A stretch of 15,237 nt of DNA from Acetothermia bacterium UBA3571 (GCA_002375995.1 DFNI01000017.1:1-15237), one strand, 5' to 3'; positions 7,838 to 14,992 are shown, counted from the stretch's first letter. Numbers and translations are program-made. The notes: generated by a model not told the origin, from the letters alone.

Positions 7838-8549
7838 TCTCCTCCGTCTCCACGATCCTTCCTTCGGCGAGGCGCACGATCCTGTCCGCGAGCCGTCGGG
7901 CCTGGCCGGGGTCGTGGGTGGTGAGGAGGACGGTCCGGCCGTCCTCCCTGAACCATCGAATGATTCTCTCCACGATGACGGCGCTCTCGGGGTCGAGGCT
8001 GGCGGTGGGCTCGTCCAGGAAGAGCACCTCGGGCTCGAGCACCAGCGCCCGGGCCAAGGCCACCCGCTGGGCCTCCCCCCGGGAAAGAGAGGACGCCCTC
8101 CGGGACGTGAACCCCGCGAGCCCCACCGTCTCCAGCGCCACCTCCACCCGCTTTTCTATAGGACTTGGAGGGAGATGAAGTCCCAGGCGTCGGAGCCCGC
8201 GGGAAAGGCGGGTGCGGAGCCGCTCCCCGAAGGGGGCCCGCAGGAGGAGCCCGTAGGCCACGTTCCCGAAGACGTCGGTGGAGAAGAGGGAGGGCTCCTG
8301 GAGGACGGCGGCGATGCGCCGCCGGGCCTCCCGCGCCGGGGTTGGGCGGCCCCCGAAGAAGTACTCTACCGAGCCCCGCTGGGGACGGAGGTATAAGGTG
8401 AGCAGCCGGAACAAGGTGGTCTTCCCTGCCCCGTTCGGCCCCACCACCGCCAGGATCTCCCCCCGGCGGACCGCGAGATCGACCCCCCGGAGGGCCTCGT
8501 GGCGGCCGTAGCGAAAATGGAGGTCCCGGGCGACGAGGACCGCCCTCAC
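7788..8549 (-). CDS. tupC: Tungstate ABC transporter ATP-binding protein
   Basis: This 253-residue ABC ATPase energises uptake through the adjacent permease. Visible motifs are Walker A GPNGAGKTT (37-45), Q-loop VLQEP, signature SLSRGEAQRVALARAL (LSRGE instead of the usual LSGGE), Walker B VLFLDEPTASLD, and H-loop TTHD. Its start codon overlaps the tupB stop by 4 bp (ATGA), so the two are translationally coupled. The C-terminus ends in a Pro/Ala-rich tail (APPPPAPLGG) encoded opposite the end of moeA2. The tungstate assignment comes from the neighbouring TupA rather than from the ATPase itself. Similar subunits serve molybdate or other oxyanions. Confidence 0.9.
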   Translation of the reverse strand: MRAVLVARDLHFRYGRHEALRGVDLAVRRGEILAVVGPNGAGKTTLFRLLTLYLRPQRGSVEYFFGGRPTPAREARRRIAAVLQEPSLFSTDVFGNVAYGLLLRAPFGERLRTRLSRGLRRLGLHLPPSPIEKRVEVALETVGLAGFTSRRASSLSRGEAQRVALARALVLEPEVLFLDEPTASLDPESAVIVERIIRWFREDGRTVLLTTHDPGQARRLADRIVRLAEGRIVETEEITKGEAAPPPPAPLGG

Positions 8550-9253
8550 CTCGCCTCCTCCGGACGTCCGAGGAGGCCCAGGACGAGGTTGACCGCGAGG
8601 ACCAATACCATCAGCACGATCCCGAATGCGAGTGCTGCCTCGAAGTTCCCCTTGCGCGATTCCACCACGATGGCGGTGGTGAGGGTGCGGGTGTAGGAGG
8701 TGCCGTCGGCCCAGGCGATGTTCCCGCCCACGATTAGGACCGATCCCACCTCGGCGATGGCCCGTCCGAATCCGGCCACGGCGGCGGTGAGGAACCCCAA
8801 CCGCGCCTCCCGCATCACGGCCCAGGCCACCTGGAGGCGGTTCGCCCCCAGGACGTGGGCCGCCTCGGCCACCCGCCGGCTCACCCCCTCCAGCGACGAG
8901 ATCATCACCCCGAGGACGAGAGGGGTAATGAGCACAAGCTGCGAGATCACCATCGCCCTCGGGGTCCAGAGGAGCCCCTTAAACGGCCCCGCCTCGCTCA
9001 AGACAAGCAGCACCAAAAGCCCCACCACCACCGAGGGAAGCCCCATGGCAGTACGCACGAGGAGCTTCACCGCCCCCCTCCCGGGGAACCTCCCCAGGGA
9101 AATGGCCGCCGCCAGGGCCGCGGAGACGGGGAAACATATAAGGAGCGCGATCCCCGAGACCTTGAACGAGACGAGGATCGTACTGAGGAGGTACCGGTCC
9201 GGATGGAAGAGGAGCGAGAACGCCGCCTCCACGCTCCCCCAGATCTCCCTCAT
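8546..9253 (-). CDS. tupB: Tungstate ABC transporter permease
   Basis: The 235-residue integral membrane protein has about five to six hydrophobic segments, starting with LLSTILVSFKVSGIALLICF. The cytoplasmic EAA loop, which docks to the ATPase, is visible as EAAHVLGANRLQVAW and continues to GFGRAIAEVGSVLIVGG. This matches the BPD-transport inner-membrane family and the length of TupB proteins. It overlaps the ends of tupA and tupC by 4 bp each, so the three form one operon reading leftward. The specificity is inferred from TupA. Confidence 0.92.
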   Translation of the reverse strand: MREIWGSVEAAFSLLFHPDRYLLSTILVSFKVSGIALLICFPVSAALAAAISLGRFPGRGAVKLLVRTAMGLPSVVVGLLVLLVLSEAGPFKGLLWTPRAMVISQLVLITPLVLGVMISSLEGVSRRVAEAAHVLGANRLQVAWAVMREARLGFLTAAVAGFGRAIAEVGSVLIVGGNIAWADGTSYTRTLTTAIVVESRKGNFEAALAFGIVLMVLVLAVNLVLGLLGRPEEAR

Positions 9254-10113
9254 CCGCCCCTCCAGTCCCGGGGGACGTACTCGGAGAAGTCGGGCTCCTC
9301 CCGCAGGGCGGTGGGGTAGAAGAGGGGCTCGCCCCCCACGGTGAGCCCGGCGATGATCCGCTGGCCCTCTGGGGAGGTGACGAAGCCGATGTAGGCCATG
9401 GCCAGGACGTAGTTTCGATCCGGGAACCGGGCGGGGTTCACCGCCATGATGCCGTAGGGGTTCATAAGCATGGGGTCCCCGCCCTTCACCGGGCCCTCCA
9501 CCACGATCTCCAAGTCAAGGTTTTCCCTCATGGCCAGGAAGGTCCCCCGGTCGGTGAGGGTGTAACCCCCCATGAGGCTCGCCTGCACCAGGGTGTCCCC
9601 CATCCCCTTTCCCGAGAGGAGATACCACCGCCCTCCGGGCTCGATCCCCGCTGCCCGCCAGATCTCCCGTTCCTTGAAGTTGGTGCCGGAGTTGTCTCCC
9701 CGGGAAATGAACCGCGCCCCGGCGGCGGCGATGCGGCGGAAGGCCTCGACGGCGGTGGGGGCCCCCTTCACGCCGGCGGGATCCTCGGGTGGCCCCACCA
9801 CCACGAAGTCGTTGAACATCACGTCGCGGCGGTTGATCACCCAGCCCTCCGCGAGGTAGCGGTCCTCCAGGGGCCGGGCGTGCACCAACACCAAGTCCAC
9901 CATGCCCCGCTTGGCGAGCTCCAACGCCGCCCCGGTCCCCACGGCGATGACCTTTACCTTTACCCCGAGGAGTTCCTCGAAGCTCCGGTTCAGCGCGTCC
10001 AGGAGCCCGGTGTCGTAGGTGGAGGTGGTGGTGGCGAGGACCAGTTCCGCCGCGGCGAGAGGCGCGCCGATGATCGAAAGAAGTCCTCCTACGAAAAGGA
10101 GTACCTTCAGCAC
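9250..10113 (-). CDS. tupA: Tungstate-binding periplasmic protein TupA
   Basis: The 287-residue protein starts with a Sec signal peptide (MLKVLLFVGG, hydrophobic stretch, then PLAAA, probable cleavage near residue 22; no lipobox cysteine). The mature N-terminus carries LATTTSTYDTGLLD, containing the TTTS motif that defines TupA oxyanion binders. ISRGDNSGTN and YTLTDRGTFLAMRE follow, both typical of the family. TupA proteins bind tungstate with very high affinity, which distinguishes them from ModA; molybdate binding cannot be excluded from sequence. The frame is open far upstream, but GTG 10113 is the right start: AAGGAGG lies 6-7 nt before it and the signal peptide begins there. It is divergent from moaC with 45 bp between them. 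Confidence 0.93.
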   Translation of the reverse strand: MLKVLLFVGGLLSIIGAPLAAAELVLATTTSTYDTGLLDALNRSFEELLGVKVKVIAVGTGAALELAKRGMVDLVLVHARPLEDRYLAEGWVINRRDVMFNDFVVVGPPEDPAGVKGAPTAVEAFRRIAAAGARFISRGDNSGTNFKEREIWRAAGIEPGGRWYLLSGKGMGDTLVQASLMGGYTLTDRGTFLAMRENLDLEIVVEGPVKGGDPMLMNPYGIMAVNPARFPDRNYVLAMAYIGFVTSPEGQRIIAGLTVGGEPLFYPTALREEPDFSEYVPRDWRGG

Positions 10114-10158
10114 CGTTTCCCTCCTTCGAGCGGTATCATAACCCGGAAAGGAGGGTGT
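10114..10158. promoter_or_regulatory. 45-bp divergent tupA/moaC control region
   Basis: The two start codons are only 45 bp apart, so both promoters must overlap or extend into the opposite gene. TATCAT (10134-10139, plus) and TATGAT (10140-10135, minus) are overlapping -10-like boxes on the two strands. Each would give a leader of about 12-15 nt that includes the gene's SD. The SDs form an inverted repeat, CCCTCCTT (10119-10126) and AAGGAGGG (10148-10155). No good -35 is seen for either direction, so an activator may be involved. Confidence 0.4.
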
Positions 10159-10626
10159 TTGAGCGGGGAGTCGCTGAGGAGGCCGGTGCGGATGGTGGAC
10201 GTGGGTGACAAACCTCCCACCAAGCGGATGGCTCTGGCGATGGGGAGGATCGAGGTTCCCCCGGAAGTACTCCGGGACGTGCTCGAGGGGAAGATGGAAA
10301 AGGGGGATGTGTTGGCCGTGGCCCAGGTGGCCGGGATCATGGGGGCGAAGCTCACCCCTCAGCTCGTCCCCCTGTGCCACACCCTTCCCGGCCTGGAAGC
10401 GGTGGACATCCGGTTCGAGGCGGAGGAGGGAGGGATAACCGTCTACGCCGAGGTCCGCTGCACCGGGAAGACGGGGGTGGAGATGGAGGCCATGGCCGCC
10501 TGCACCGCGGCCCTCCTGGCCATCTACGACATGTGCAAGTCCCGGGCTCCGGGGATGGTGATCCAGGAGGTGAAGCTCCTGGAGAAGACGGGGGGGAAGA
10601 GCGGACGATGGACGCGGGACGCGTGA
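10159..10626 (+). CDS. moaC: Cyclic pyranopterin monophosphate synthase MoaC
   Basis: MoaC converts 3',8-cyclo-GTP into cyclic pyranopterin monophosphate, working directly after MoaA. The 155-residue protein has RMVDVGDKPPTKRMALA, EKGDVLAVAQVAGIMGAK (K48, equivalent to E. coli K51), LTGKTGVEMEA-type sequence (here CTGKTGVEMEAM), and IYDMCK (D124 and K127, equivalent to D128/K131), ending LEKTGGKSG. The usual CHPL motif reads CHTLPG, keeping the histidine (H74). TTG 10159 is chosen because AAAGGAGG ends 4 nt before it and it gives the usual short leader before MVDV. ATG 10192 (at MVDV itself, GAGGAGG 9 nt upstream) is an alternative. The gene overlaps the MOSC gene by 19 bp and is divergent from tupA. 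Confidence 0.93.
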   Translation: MSGESLRRPVRMVDVGDKPPTKRMALAMGRIEVPPEVLRDVLEGKMEKGDVLAVAQVAGIMGAKLTPQLVPLCHTLPGLEAVDIRFEAEEGGITVYAEVRCTGKTGVEMEAMAACTAALLAIYDMCKSRAPGMVIQEVKLLEKTGGKSGRWTRDA

Positions 10627-11063
10627 TCTCGGTAAACGTGAGCGAGCGCAAGGGGACGCCCAAGCGCCCGGTGCCCGAGATCGAGTGCCGGGTGGGATCA
10701 GGGGTGGCGGGGGATGCCCACGCCGGGACCCCGGGGCGGGAGGTGAGCATCCTCGACCGGGCCGAGATCCGGGCCTTCGAGGCAACCCACGGGATCGAGG
10801 TCCCTCCCGGGGCCTTCGCCGAGAACATCACCACCCAGGGCCTCGACCTCTCCCGGGTGGAGGTGGGTGATGAGCTTTTGGTGGGGGAGGTACGCCTCCG
10901 GGTAACCCAGATTGGGAAGCCCTGCCACGAGGGATGCGCCATCAGGGAGCTGGTGGGGGACTGCATCATGCCTCGGGTGGGGGTGTTCGCCCGGGTGATA
11001 TCGGGGGGGAAGATCAGGCCCGGGGACCCGGTGCGGCTCATAAAGGTGACGGGTAACGGGTGA
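10608..11063 (+). CDS. Stand-alone MOSC-domain protein
   Basis: This 151-residue protein is essentially one MOSC domain, the fold found at the C-terminus of Moco sulfurases and in YiiM/YuaD-type proteins. Typical sequence includes SVNVSERKGTPKRPV, GVAGDAHAGTPGREVSIL, GAFAENITTQGLDL, and a cysteine-rich stretch GKPCHEGCAI (C106, C110), then GDCIMPRVGVFARV (C119). One of these cysteines may carry a sulfur during cofactor maturation or transfer; the precise reaction is not established for short MOSC proteins. ATG 10608 is inside the end of moaC, with a purine-rich GGGGGGAAGAG about 6-9 nt upstream. The overlap implies coupled translation with moaC. Confidence 0.9.
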   Translation: MDAGRVISVNVSERKGTPKRPVPEIECRVGSGVAGDAHAGTPGREVSILDRAEIRAFEATHGIEVPPGAFAENITTQGLDLSRVEVGDELLVGEVRLRVTQIGKPCHEGCAIRELVGDCIMPRVGVFARVISGGKIRPGDPVRLIKVTGNG

Positions 11064-11088
11064 CGCGTTATGGGCGAGAAGGGTGTCC

Positions 11089-11116
11089 TTTAAAGATATG
11101 GAGGAAACGCTAAAAT
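11089..11116 (+). promoter_or_regulatory. Candidate gltX promoter giving a leaderless mRNA
   Basis: TAAAAT (11111-11116, 5 of 6 to TATAAT) ends 9 nt before the gltX ATG. TTTAAA (11089-11094, 4 of 6) lies 16 bp upstream as a possible -35. Transcription would begin within a few bases of the ATG at 11126. The only SD-like sequence (GGAGG, 11100-11104) is about 21 nt from the ATG and upstream of the -10, so it would not be in the mRNA. Confidence 0.45.
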
Positions 11117-11125
11117 CCGACGGCC

Positions 11126-12430
11126 ATGCCGGACGTAAGAGTGAGGTTCGCACCTAGTCCCACAGGCTACCTCCACGTAGGGGGAGCGAGGACGGCACTG
11201 TTCAACTGGCTCTTCGCCCGACATCACGGGGGGACCTTCATCCTCCGCATCGAGGACACCGACCGTACCCGTTCCACCGAGGAGGCCATCGGCCAAATCC
11301 AGGAGTCGCTGCGCTGGCTGGGCCTCGATTGGGACGAGTACTATCGGCAGACGGAGCGATTTGAGCGGCATCTCGAGGTGGCGGAACTCCTGCGGCGTAA
11401 GGGGGTCGCCTACGAGTCGGAGGGGGCGCTCTGGTTCAAGGTCCCCGTGGCGGGGACCACCGCGGTGGAGGACCTGATCCTCGGGAGGGTGGAGTTCGCG
11501 AACTCCGAGTTCAAGGACTTCGTGATCCTACGTTCCGATCGCACCCCCACTTACAACTTCGCCTGTGTGGTGGACGATCACGACATGGGGGTCACCCACG
11601 TGATTCGGGGGGACGAGCACATGAACAACACCCCCAAGCAGCTCTGGATCTACGGGGCGTTGGGGTGGGAGCCCCCGGCCTTCGCCCACATTCCGCTCAT
11701 TTTGGGGCCGGATCGCACCAAGCTTTCCAAGAGACACGGCGCCGTCTCGGTGCTCGAGTACCGGCGGCGGGGGTTCCTGCCCGAGGCGTTGGTGAACTTC
11801 CTGGCGCGCTTGGGTTGGTCCCACGGGGACCAGGAGATTTTCACCCGGGAGGAGCTCATCCGCTACTTCGACCTCGATGGGGTGCGGAGCTCCGCTGCGG
11901 TGTTCGACGAGGCGAAGCTCCTCTGGCTCAACCACGAGTGGATGAAGCGGTGCGATCTCGAGCGCCTCGCCGGGCTCCTCGCAGAGTACATCCTCCAGGA
12001 GGGGGTGGCCACCGAGGAGGAGGTGGAAGCGTTAGGGAGGGACAAGCTCCTGCGGGCGGCGGAGCTTTTGCGGGAGCGGAACAAAACCCTAGTGGATATG
12101 GCCCATGCAGCCCGGTTCCTCTTCCCCGGTGAGCTTTCCGTTCCCCAAGAAGCTGAGGGCCTCTTCAAGCCGGAACTGGCTGGACCGCTTGAGGCCATCG
12201 CTTCGGCTTTGGAGGCCTTAGATGAGTTCTCTCCCCAGGCGGTGGAACAGTGCATCCGCGGGAAAGTGGCGGAGCTTGGGCTCAAGTTGAAGGATGTGGC
12301 ACAGCCCATCCGGGTGGCGGTATCCGGGAGGACGGTGGGTCCGAGCCTCTTCGAGCTCCTCGCCTTGGCAGGGAAAGAGCTTGTAGTGACCCGGCTGCGG
12401 TCGGTTTCTCGCAGGCTGGGGGGAGAGTAA
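11126..12430 (+). CDS. gltX: Glutamyl-tRNA synthetase, short form lacking the zinc-binding insert
   Basis: This class I synthetase charges tRNA with glutamate. It shows the HIGH-type signature APSPTGYLHVGG (HVGG at 17-20), RIEDTDRTRS, FVILRSDRTPTYNFACVVDD, the KMSKS-type KLSKR (199-203), and a helical anticodon-binding C-terminus. At 434 residues it is short; bacterial GluRS is usually about 465-490. The loss is concentrated at residues 95-104, where AYESEGALWFKVP joins directly. Typical bacterial GluRS has about 40-45 residues here, including the zinc-binding Cys/His motif and the PRYDGRC-type segment. The gene otherwise looks intact. GlutamylQ-tRNA(Asp) synthetase is excluded because the anticodon domain is present. 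It begins 62 bp after the MOSC gene, probably from its own promoter. Confidence 0.94.
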   Translation: MPDVRVRFAPSPTGYLHVGGARTALFNWLFARHHGGTFILRIEDTDRTRSTEEAIGQIQESLRWLGLDWDEYYRQTERFERHLEVAELLRRKGVAYESEGALWFKVPVAGTTAVEDLILGRVEFANSEFKDFVILRSDRTPTYNFACVVDDHDMGVTHVIRGDEHMNNTPKQLWIYGALGWEPPAFAHIPLILGPDRTKLSKRHGAVSVLEYRRRGFLPEALVNFLARLGWSHGDQEIFTREELIRYFDLDGVRSSAAVFDEAKLLWLNHEWMKRCDLERLAGLLAEYILQEGVATEEEVEALGRDKLLRAAELLRERNKTLVDMAHAARFLFPGELSVPQEAEGLFKPELAGPLEAIASALEALDEFSPQAVEQCIRGKVAELGLKLKDVAQPIRVAVSGRTVGPSLFELLALAGKELVVTRLRSVSRRLGGE

Positions 12431-12445
12431 AATAGGGCGATAAAG

Positions 12446-12463
12446 CTTAAAAAACGTTTTAAG
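12446..12463. other. AT-rich hairpin between gltX and the thioredoxin-like gene
   Basis: CTTAAAA (12446-12452) pairs with TTTTAAG (12457-12463) around a 4-nt AACG loop. The inner AAAACGTTTT is also a perfect 10-bp palindrome. The stem lacks GC pairs and has no following T-tract, so it is not a convincing intrinsic terminator. In this GC-rich context it could be an operator or a DNA-unwinding/promoter element. The purine run AAGAAAGGGG (12461-12470), just downstream, may be the SD for ATG 12480. Confidence 0.35.
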
Positions 12464-12479
12464 AAAGGGGCCTGATAAT

Positions 12480-14159
12480 ATGATACGAGTTCTTCCGGTG
12501 CTCATCCTCCTTGGGGCCTTATTCCTACACGGGGGTGCCAAGGAAACCACTGTTTCGCTCTCCCCTGTACCGGCATACGAGCTCGGCACGTGGGCCGCGG
12601 GGAAGGTGGCCTTCCGGCTTTATCCGTCGCTTGAGCGCCCCCTCAAGCGGGAAGGACCTGAGCCCGCCATGGCCTTGTTCGGGATGCTGACCCTGGGGGG
12701 CAAGGAATATCCCCTGATGTTCGCGGTGCTCACGGATAACACTCCTTACCTGGCGGTGGACTTCGATGGTGATGGGGTTTTTTCCGAAACGGAAGGACAC
12801 CGGGGAACACCACTGTCTCCGGAGGAGTGGATGTGGCACCTCAAGTTCACCGTTCACGAGAGGCCCTATGAACTCTCCATCGTCTGGCCCGCTGGCCGCG
12901 GATTCCTCTTCCTCATAGGGCAGACAGCGATGAAGGGAGAGCTCAGCTTGGACGGAAACTCTTATGATATCGTCCTTGTGGACGCCGATGTGAACGGGAA
13001 CTACAACGATGAGGCGGATTTCTACGTGGTGGACGTGGATGGGGACGGGGTGCTGCGGGGCGAGGCGGGGGAACACGAGGTCTTCGCGTTAAACGAGGCC
13101 TTCACGATCGGGGATCGATCGTATGCGTTAGCGGAGGTTTCCCCCGACGGGAGTATTCTGCGCGTGGTGCCCACGGAGTACGTGCCCCCAAAGGTCCCCC
13201 TTTATGTAGGGGCCAAGGCCCCAGATTTCTCATTTAAAAGTCTGCAAGGAGAGGAGATTTCCTTATCCGCATACCGGGGGAAGGTGGTGCTCCTCGATTT
13301 TTGGGCCAGCTGGTGTCTTCCTTGTGTGGTGGCCACCCCGAAGATGAAGGCCCTCTACGAGGAATATCACGACAAGGGCCTCGAGATAATCGGGATCAAC
13401 CTCGATCTTTCCCGGGAGCAAGCCTTGGCCTTTATCGAGCACTTCGAGCTCCCTTGGCCGCAATATTGGGACGGCAAAGGCTATGACAGCAAATTGGCCG
13501 TGCTCTTCCGCGTTCAGGCGATTCCCACGCTTTACCTCGTCGACCAGGAAGGCGTGATCCGGGGAAAGTGGCTTGGATTGGCGGAGGAGGAAATCAAAAG
13601 CAAGATCGAGGAGCTCCTCGGGCTCGGCTCCGCGAAAGGGGAAGAGGGTCAAGAGGGACAAGGCGGGGAGGCCACGGCCTCCCCGCAGGACATACTTTCC
13701 CTCCAGGTCCCTTTTCGTCTGGCTTTTTCCGCCACCTTCACCGGGGAAATCCCCCTTAAACTGAAGCTGCAGAACACATCCCCCTACGATGCCAAGGACT
13801 TGGAGATAAATCTGGAGGGGCTTCCTCCTGGAACAACGGCCGAAGCCGTGAGCTTGGAGGCCCTCGAAGCGGGGGAATCCCGCGACGTTACTCTACCGGT
13901 GAACGTGCAGGACCCTGCCCCTGGGGAGTATGTCCTAACGGTGCAGGTTACCTATAACTACTGTCCCAGCGAGGAAGTGTGTTTCAAAATAAACCAGGAA
14001 GCTCCCCTTAACTTCGTGATCAACGCCCCTGCCGGTTCTGTCTCTGGTGGGGCCTCCGCGGAAGGCCCTGAGGCCCGGGCCGAAGGCGGCGTCCCGTGGA
14101 TCATCTTCGCGGGAGCAGCGGCCATACTGGTTTTGGTTCTCTTCGTCCTCCTGGGTTAA
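12480..14159 (+). CDS. Secreted membrane-anchored TlpA/ResA-like thioredoxin with EF-hand-like loops and Ig-like domain
   Basis: The 559-residue protein begins with a signal peptide (MIRVLPVLILLGALFLHGGA). Residues about 25-235 form an unrecognised domain with three Asp-rich loops: DFDGDGVFSETE (94-105, a full EF-hand-like pattern with acidic residue 12), DADVNGNYND (168-177) and DVDGDGVL (185-192). A TlpA/AhpC-TSA-type thioredoxin domain follows (about 243-388) with APDFSFKSLQGEEISL, the redox motif WCLPC (C279, C282) and a cis-Pro site AIPT. Then come a Glu/Gly-rich linker, an Ig-like (NEW3/CARDB-like) domain (about 415-510; LPPGTTAEAV, APGEYVLTVQVTYNYCPSEE) and a C-terminal membrane helix (538-559). 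It probably acts as an extracytoplasmic disulfide reductase, for example in cytochrome c maturation or protein repair. uppP follows 8 nt later, so they are likely co-transcribed. Confidence 0.85.
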   Translation: MIRVLPVLILLGALFLHGGAKETTVSLSPVPAYELGTWAAGKVAFRLYPSLERPLKREGPEPAMALFGMLTLGGKEYPLMFAVLTDNTPYLAVDFDGDGVFSETEGHRGTPLSPEEWMWHLKFTVHERPYELSIVWPAGRGFLFLIGQTAMKGELSLDGNSYDIVLVDADVNGNYNDEADFYVVDVDGDGVLRGEAGEHEVFALNEAFTIGDRSYALAEVSPDGSILRVVPTEYVPPKVPLYVGAKAPDFSFKSLQGEEISLSAYRGKVVLLDFWASWCLPCVVATPKMKALYEEYHDKGLEIIGINLDLSREQALAFIEHFELPWPQYWDGKGYDSKLAVLFRVQAIPTLYLVDQEGVIRGKWLGLAEEEIKSKIEELLGLGSAKGEEGQEGQGGEATASPQDILSLQVPFRLAFSATFTGEIPLKLKLQNTSPYDAKDLEINLEGLPPGTTAEAVSLEALEAGESRDVTLPVNVQDPAPGEYVLTVQVTYNYCPSEEVCFKINQEAPLNFVINAPAGSVSGGASAEGPEARAEGGVPWIIFAGAAAILVLVLFVLLG

Positions 14160-14167
14160 CGGGCGTA

Positions 14168-14938
14168 ATGGGGCGCTACCTCATCCTCGGTCTCGTTCAA
14201 GGTTTGACCGAGTTCCTTCCCGTAAGCAGTTCGGCTCATTTGGTATTTGGCAAGGCCTTGCTCGGCTTGGATCCCCCGGGGACCGTATTGGAAGGGGTGC
14301 TTCATCTAGGGACTTTGCTCGCGGTGATGATCTGTTTTCGTCGGGATATCGCGGAACTTCTGTTAGGGGCGGCACGGGGGGAACCGAAAAGCAAACGGTA
14401 CCTTTGCCTCCTCCTTTTGGGCACGGTTCCTGCGGTGGTCATGGGGCTTCTTCTACGGGAAGGGATAGAACGTGCTTTTTCGGCGGTACGGTTGGCAGGG
14501 GGATTGCTTCTCGTCACAGGAGTGCTGCTTTGGTCTGCGGAGCGGATGTTGCGACGGGGGCCTCATGGGAGGTTAGGCCTTTTTCAAGCCCTGGCCGTGG
14601 GGTTGGCCCAAGCCGCGGCGCTTCTTCCGGGGATATCGCGATCCGGGGCCACCATCTCCGTGGGGATCCTCACCGGGTTAGATGCTTCTGAGGCCGCAAG
14701 GTTCTCGTTCCTCCTCGCCATCCCCGCCATCGCCGGCGCGGGCCTATTCTCTGTCTTTTCCTCCGCCCCGGGGGTGCATGGTGAAGAGGTACTGGGGGTG
14801 GCCATCGGAGGAGTGGTGGCGTTTGCGAGCGGGTTATTCGCTATCAGGTTCCTTCTTTCCCTCCTTTTCCGGGGGAGGCTCGTTCCCTTCGCCATCTATT
14901 GCTTCGCGGTGGGACTCTGCGCCCTCTTCCTAGGCTGA
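14168..14938 (+). CDS. uppP: Undecaprenyl-diphosphatase UppP/BacA
   Basis: UppP removes a phosphate from undecaprenyl pyrophosphate so the lipid carrier can be reused for peptidoglycan and other envelope polymers. The 256-residue polytopic membrane protein has both family signatures: QGLTEFLPVSSSAH (11-24), holding the catalytic Glu region, and PGISRSGAT (154-162) with the conserved Ser/Arg. Several hydrophobic helices fill the rest and the length is typical (about 255-280). The same frame is open upstream inside the thioredoxin gene, but ATG 14168 puts the N-terminus just before the first motif, as in the family. No clear SD is visible, so translation may be coupled to the upstream gene, whose stop is 8 nt away. 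Confidence 0.95.
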   Translation: MGRYLILGLVQGLTEFLPVSSSAHLVFGKALLGLDPPGTVLEGVLHLGTLLAVMICFRRDIAELLLGAARGEPKSKRYLCLLLLGTVPAVVMGLLLREGIERAFSAVRLAGGLLLVTGVLLWSAERMLRRGPHGRLGLFQALAVGLAQAAALLPGISRSGATISVGILTGLDASEAARFSFLLAIPAIAGAGLFSVFSSAPGVHGEEVLGVAIGGVVAFASGLFAIRFLLSLLFRGRLVPFAIYCFAVGLCALFLG

Positions 14939-14955
14939 GATTACCGACCTCCGGA

Positions 14956-14992
14956 GTCAAATCCAACTTTGACACTCAACGTCGGGATTTGA
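14956..14992. other. Mutually exclusive hairpins downstream of uppP
   Basis: GTCAAA (14956-14961) can pair with TTTGAC (14968-14973) across a 6-nt loop. The overlapping TCAAATCC (14957-14964) can instead pair with GGATTTGA (14985-14992) across 20 nt. No T-tract follows either stem, so neither is a standard terminator. They may be an element end, a 3'-UTR structure or chance. Confidence 0.3.

Noticed and set aside
9250..10785. A 511-residue minus-strand frame extending tupA upstream through moaC and the MOSC gene
   Set aside because: The upstream part is the antisense of moaC and MOSC. The SD, GTG and signal peptide fix tupA's start at 10113.
12474..12479. GATAAT as a -10 box for the thioredoxin-like gene
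   Set aside because: It abuts the ATG at 12480, so RNA would start inside the signal-peptide codons. TAAAAT at 12428-12433 is a weaker-placed alternative with no good -35.
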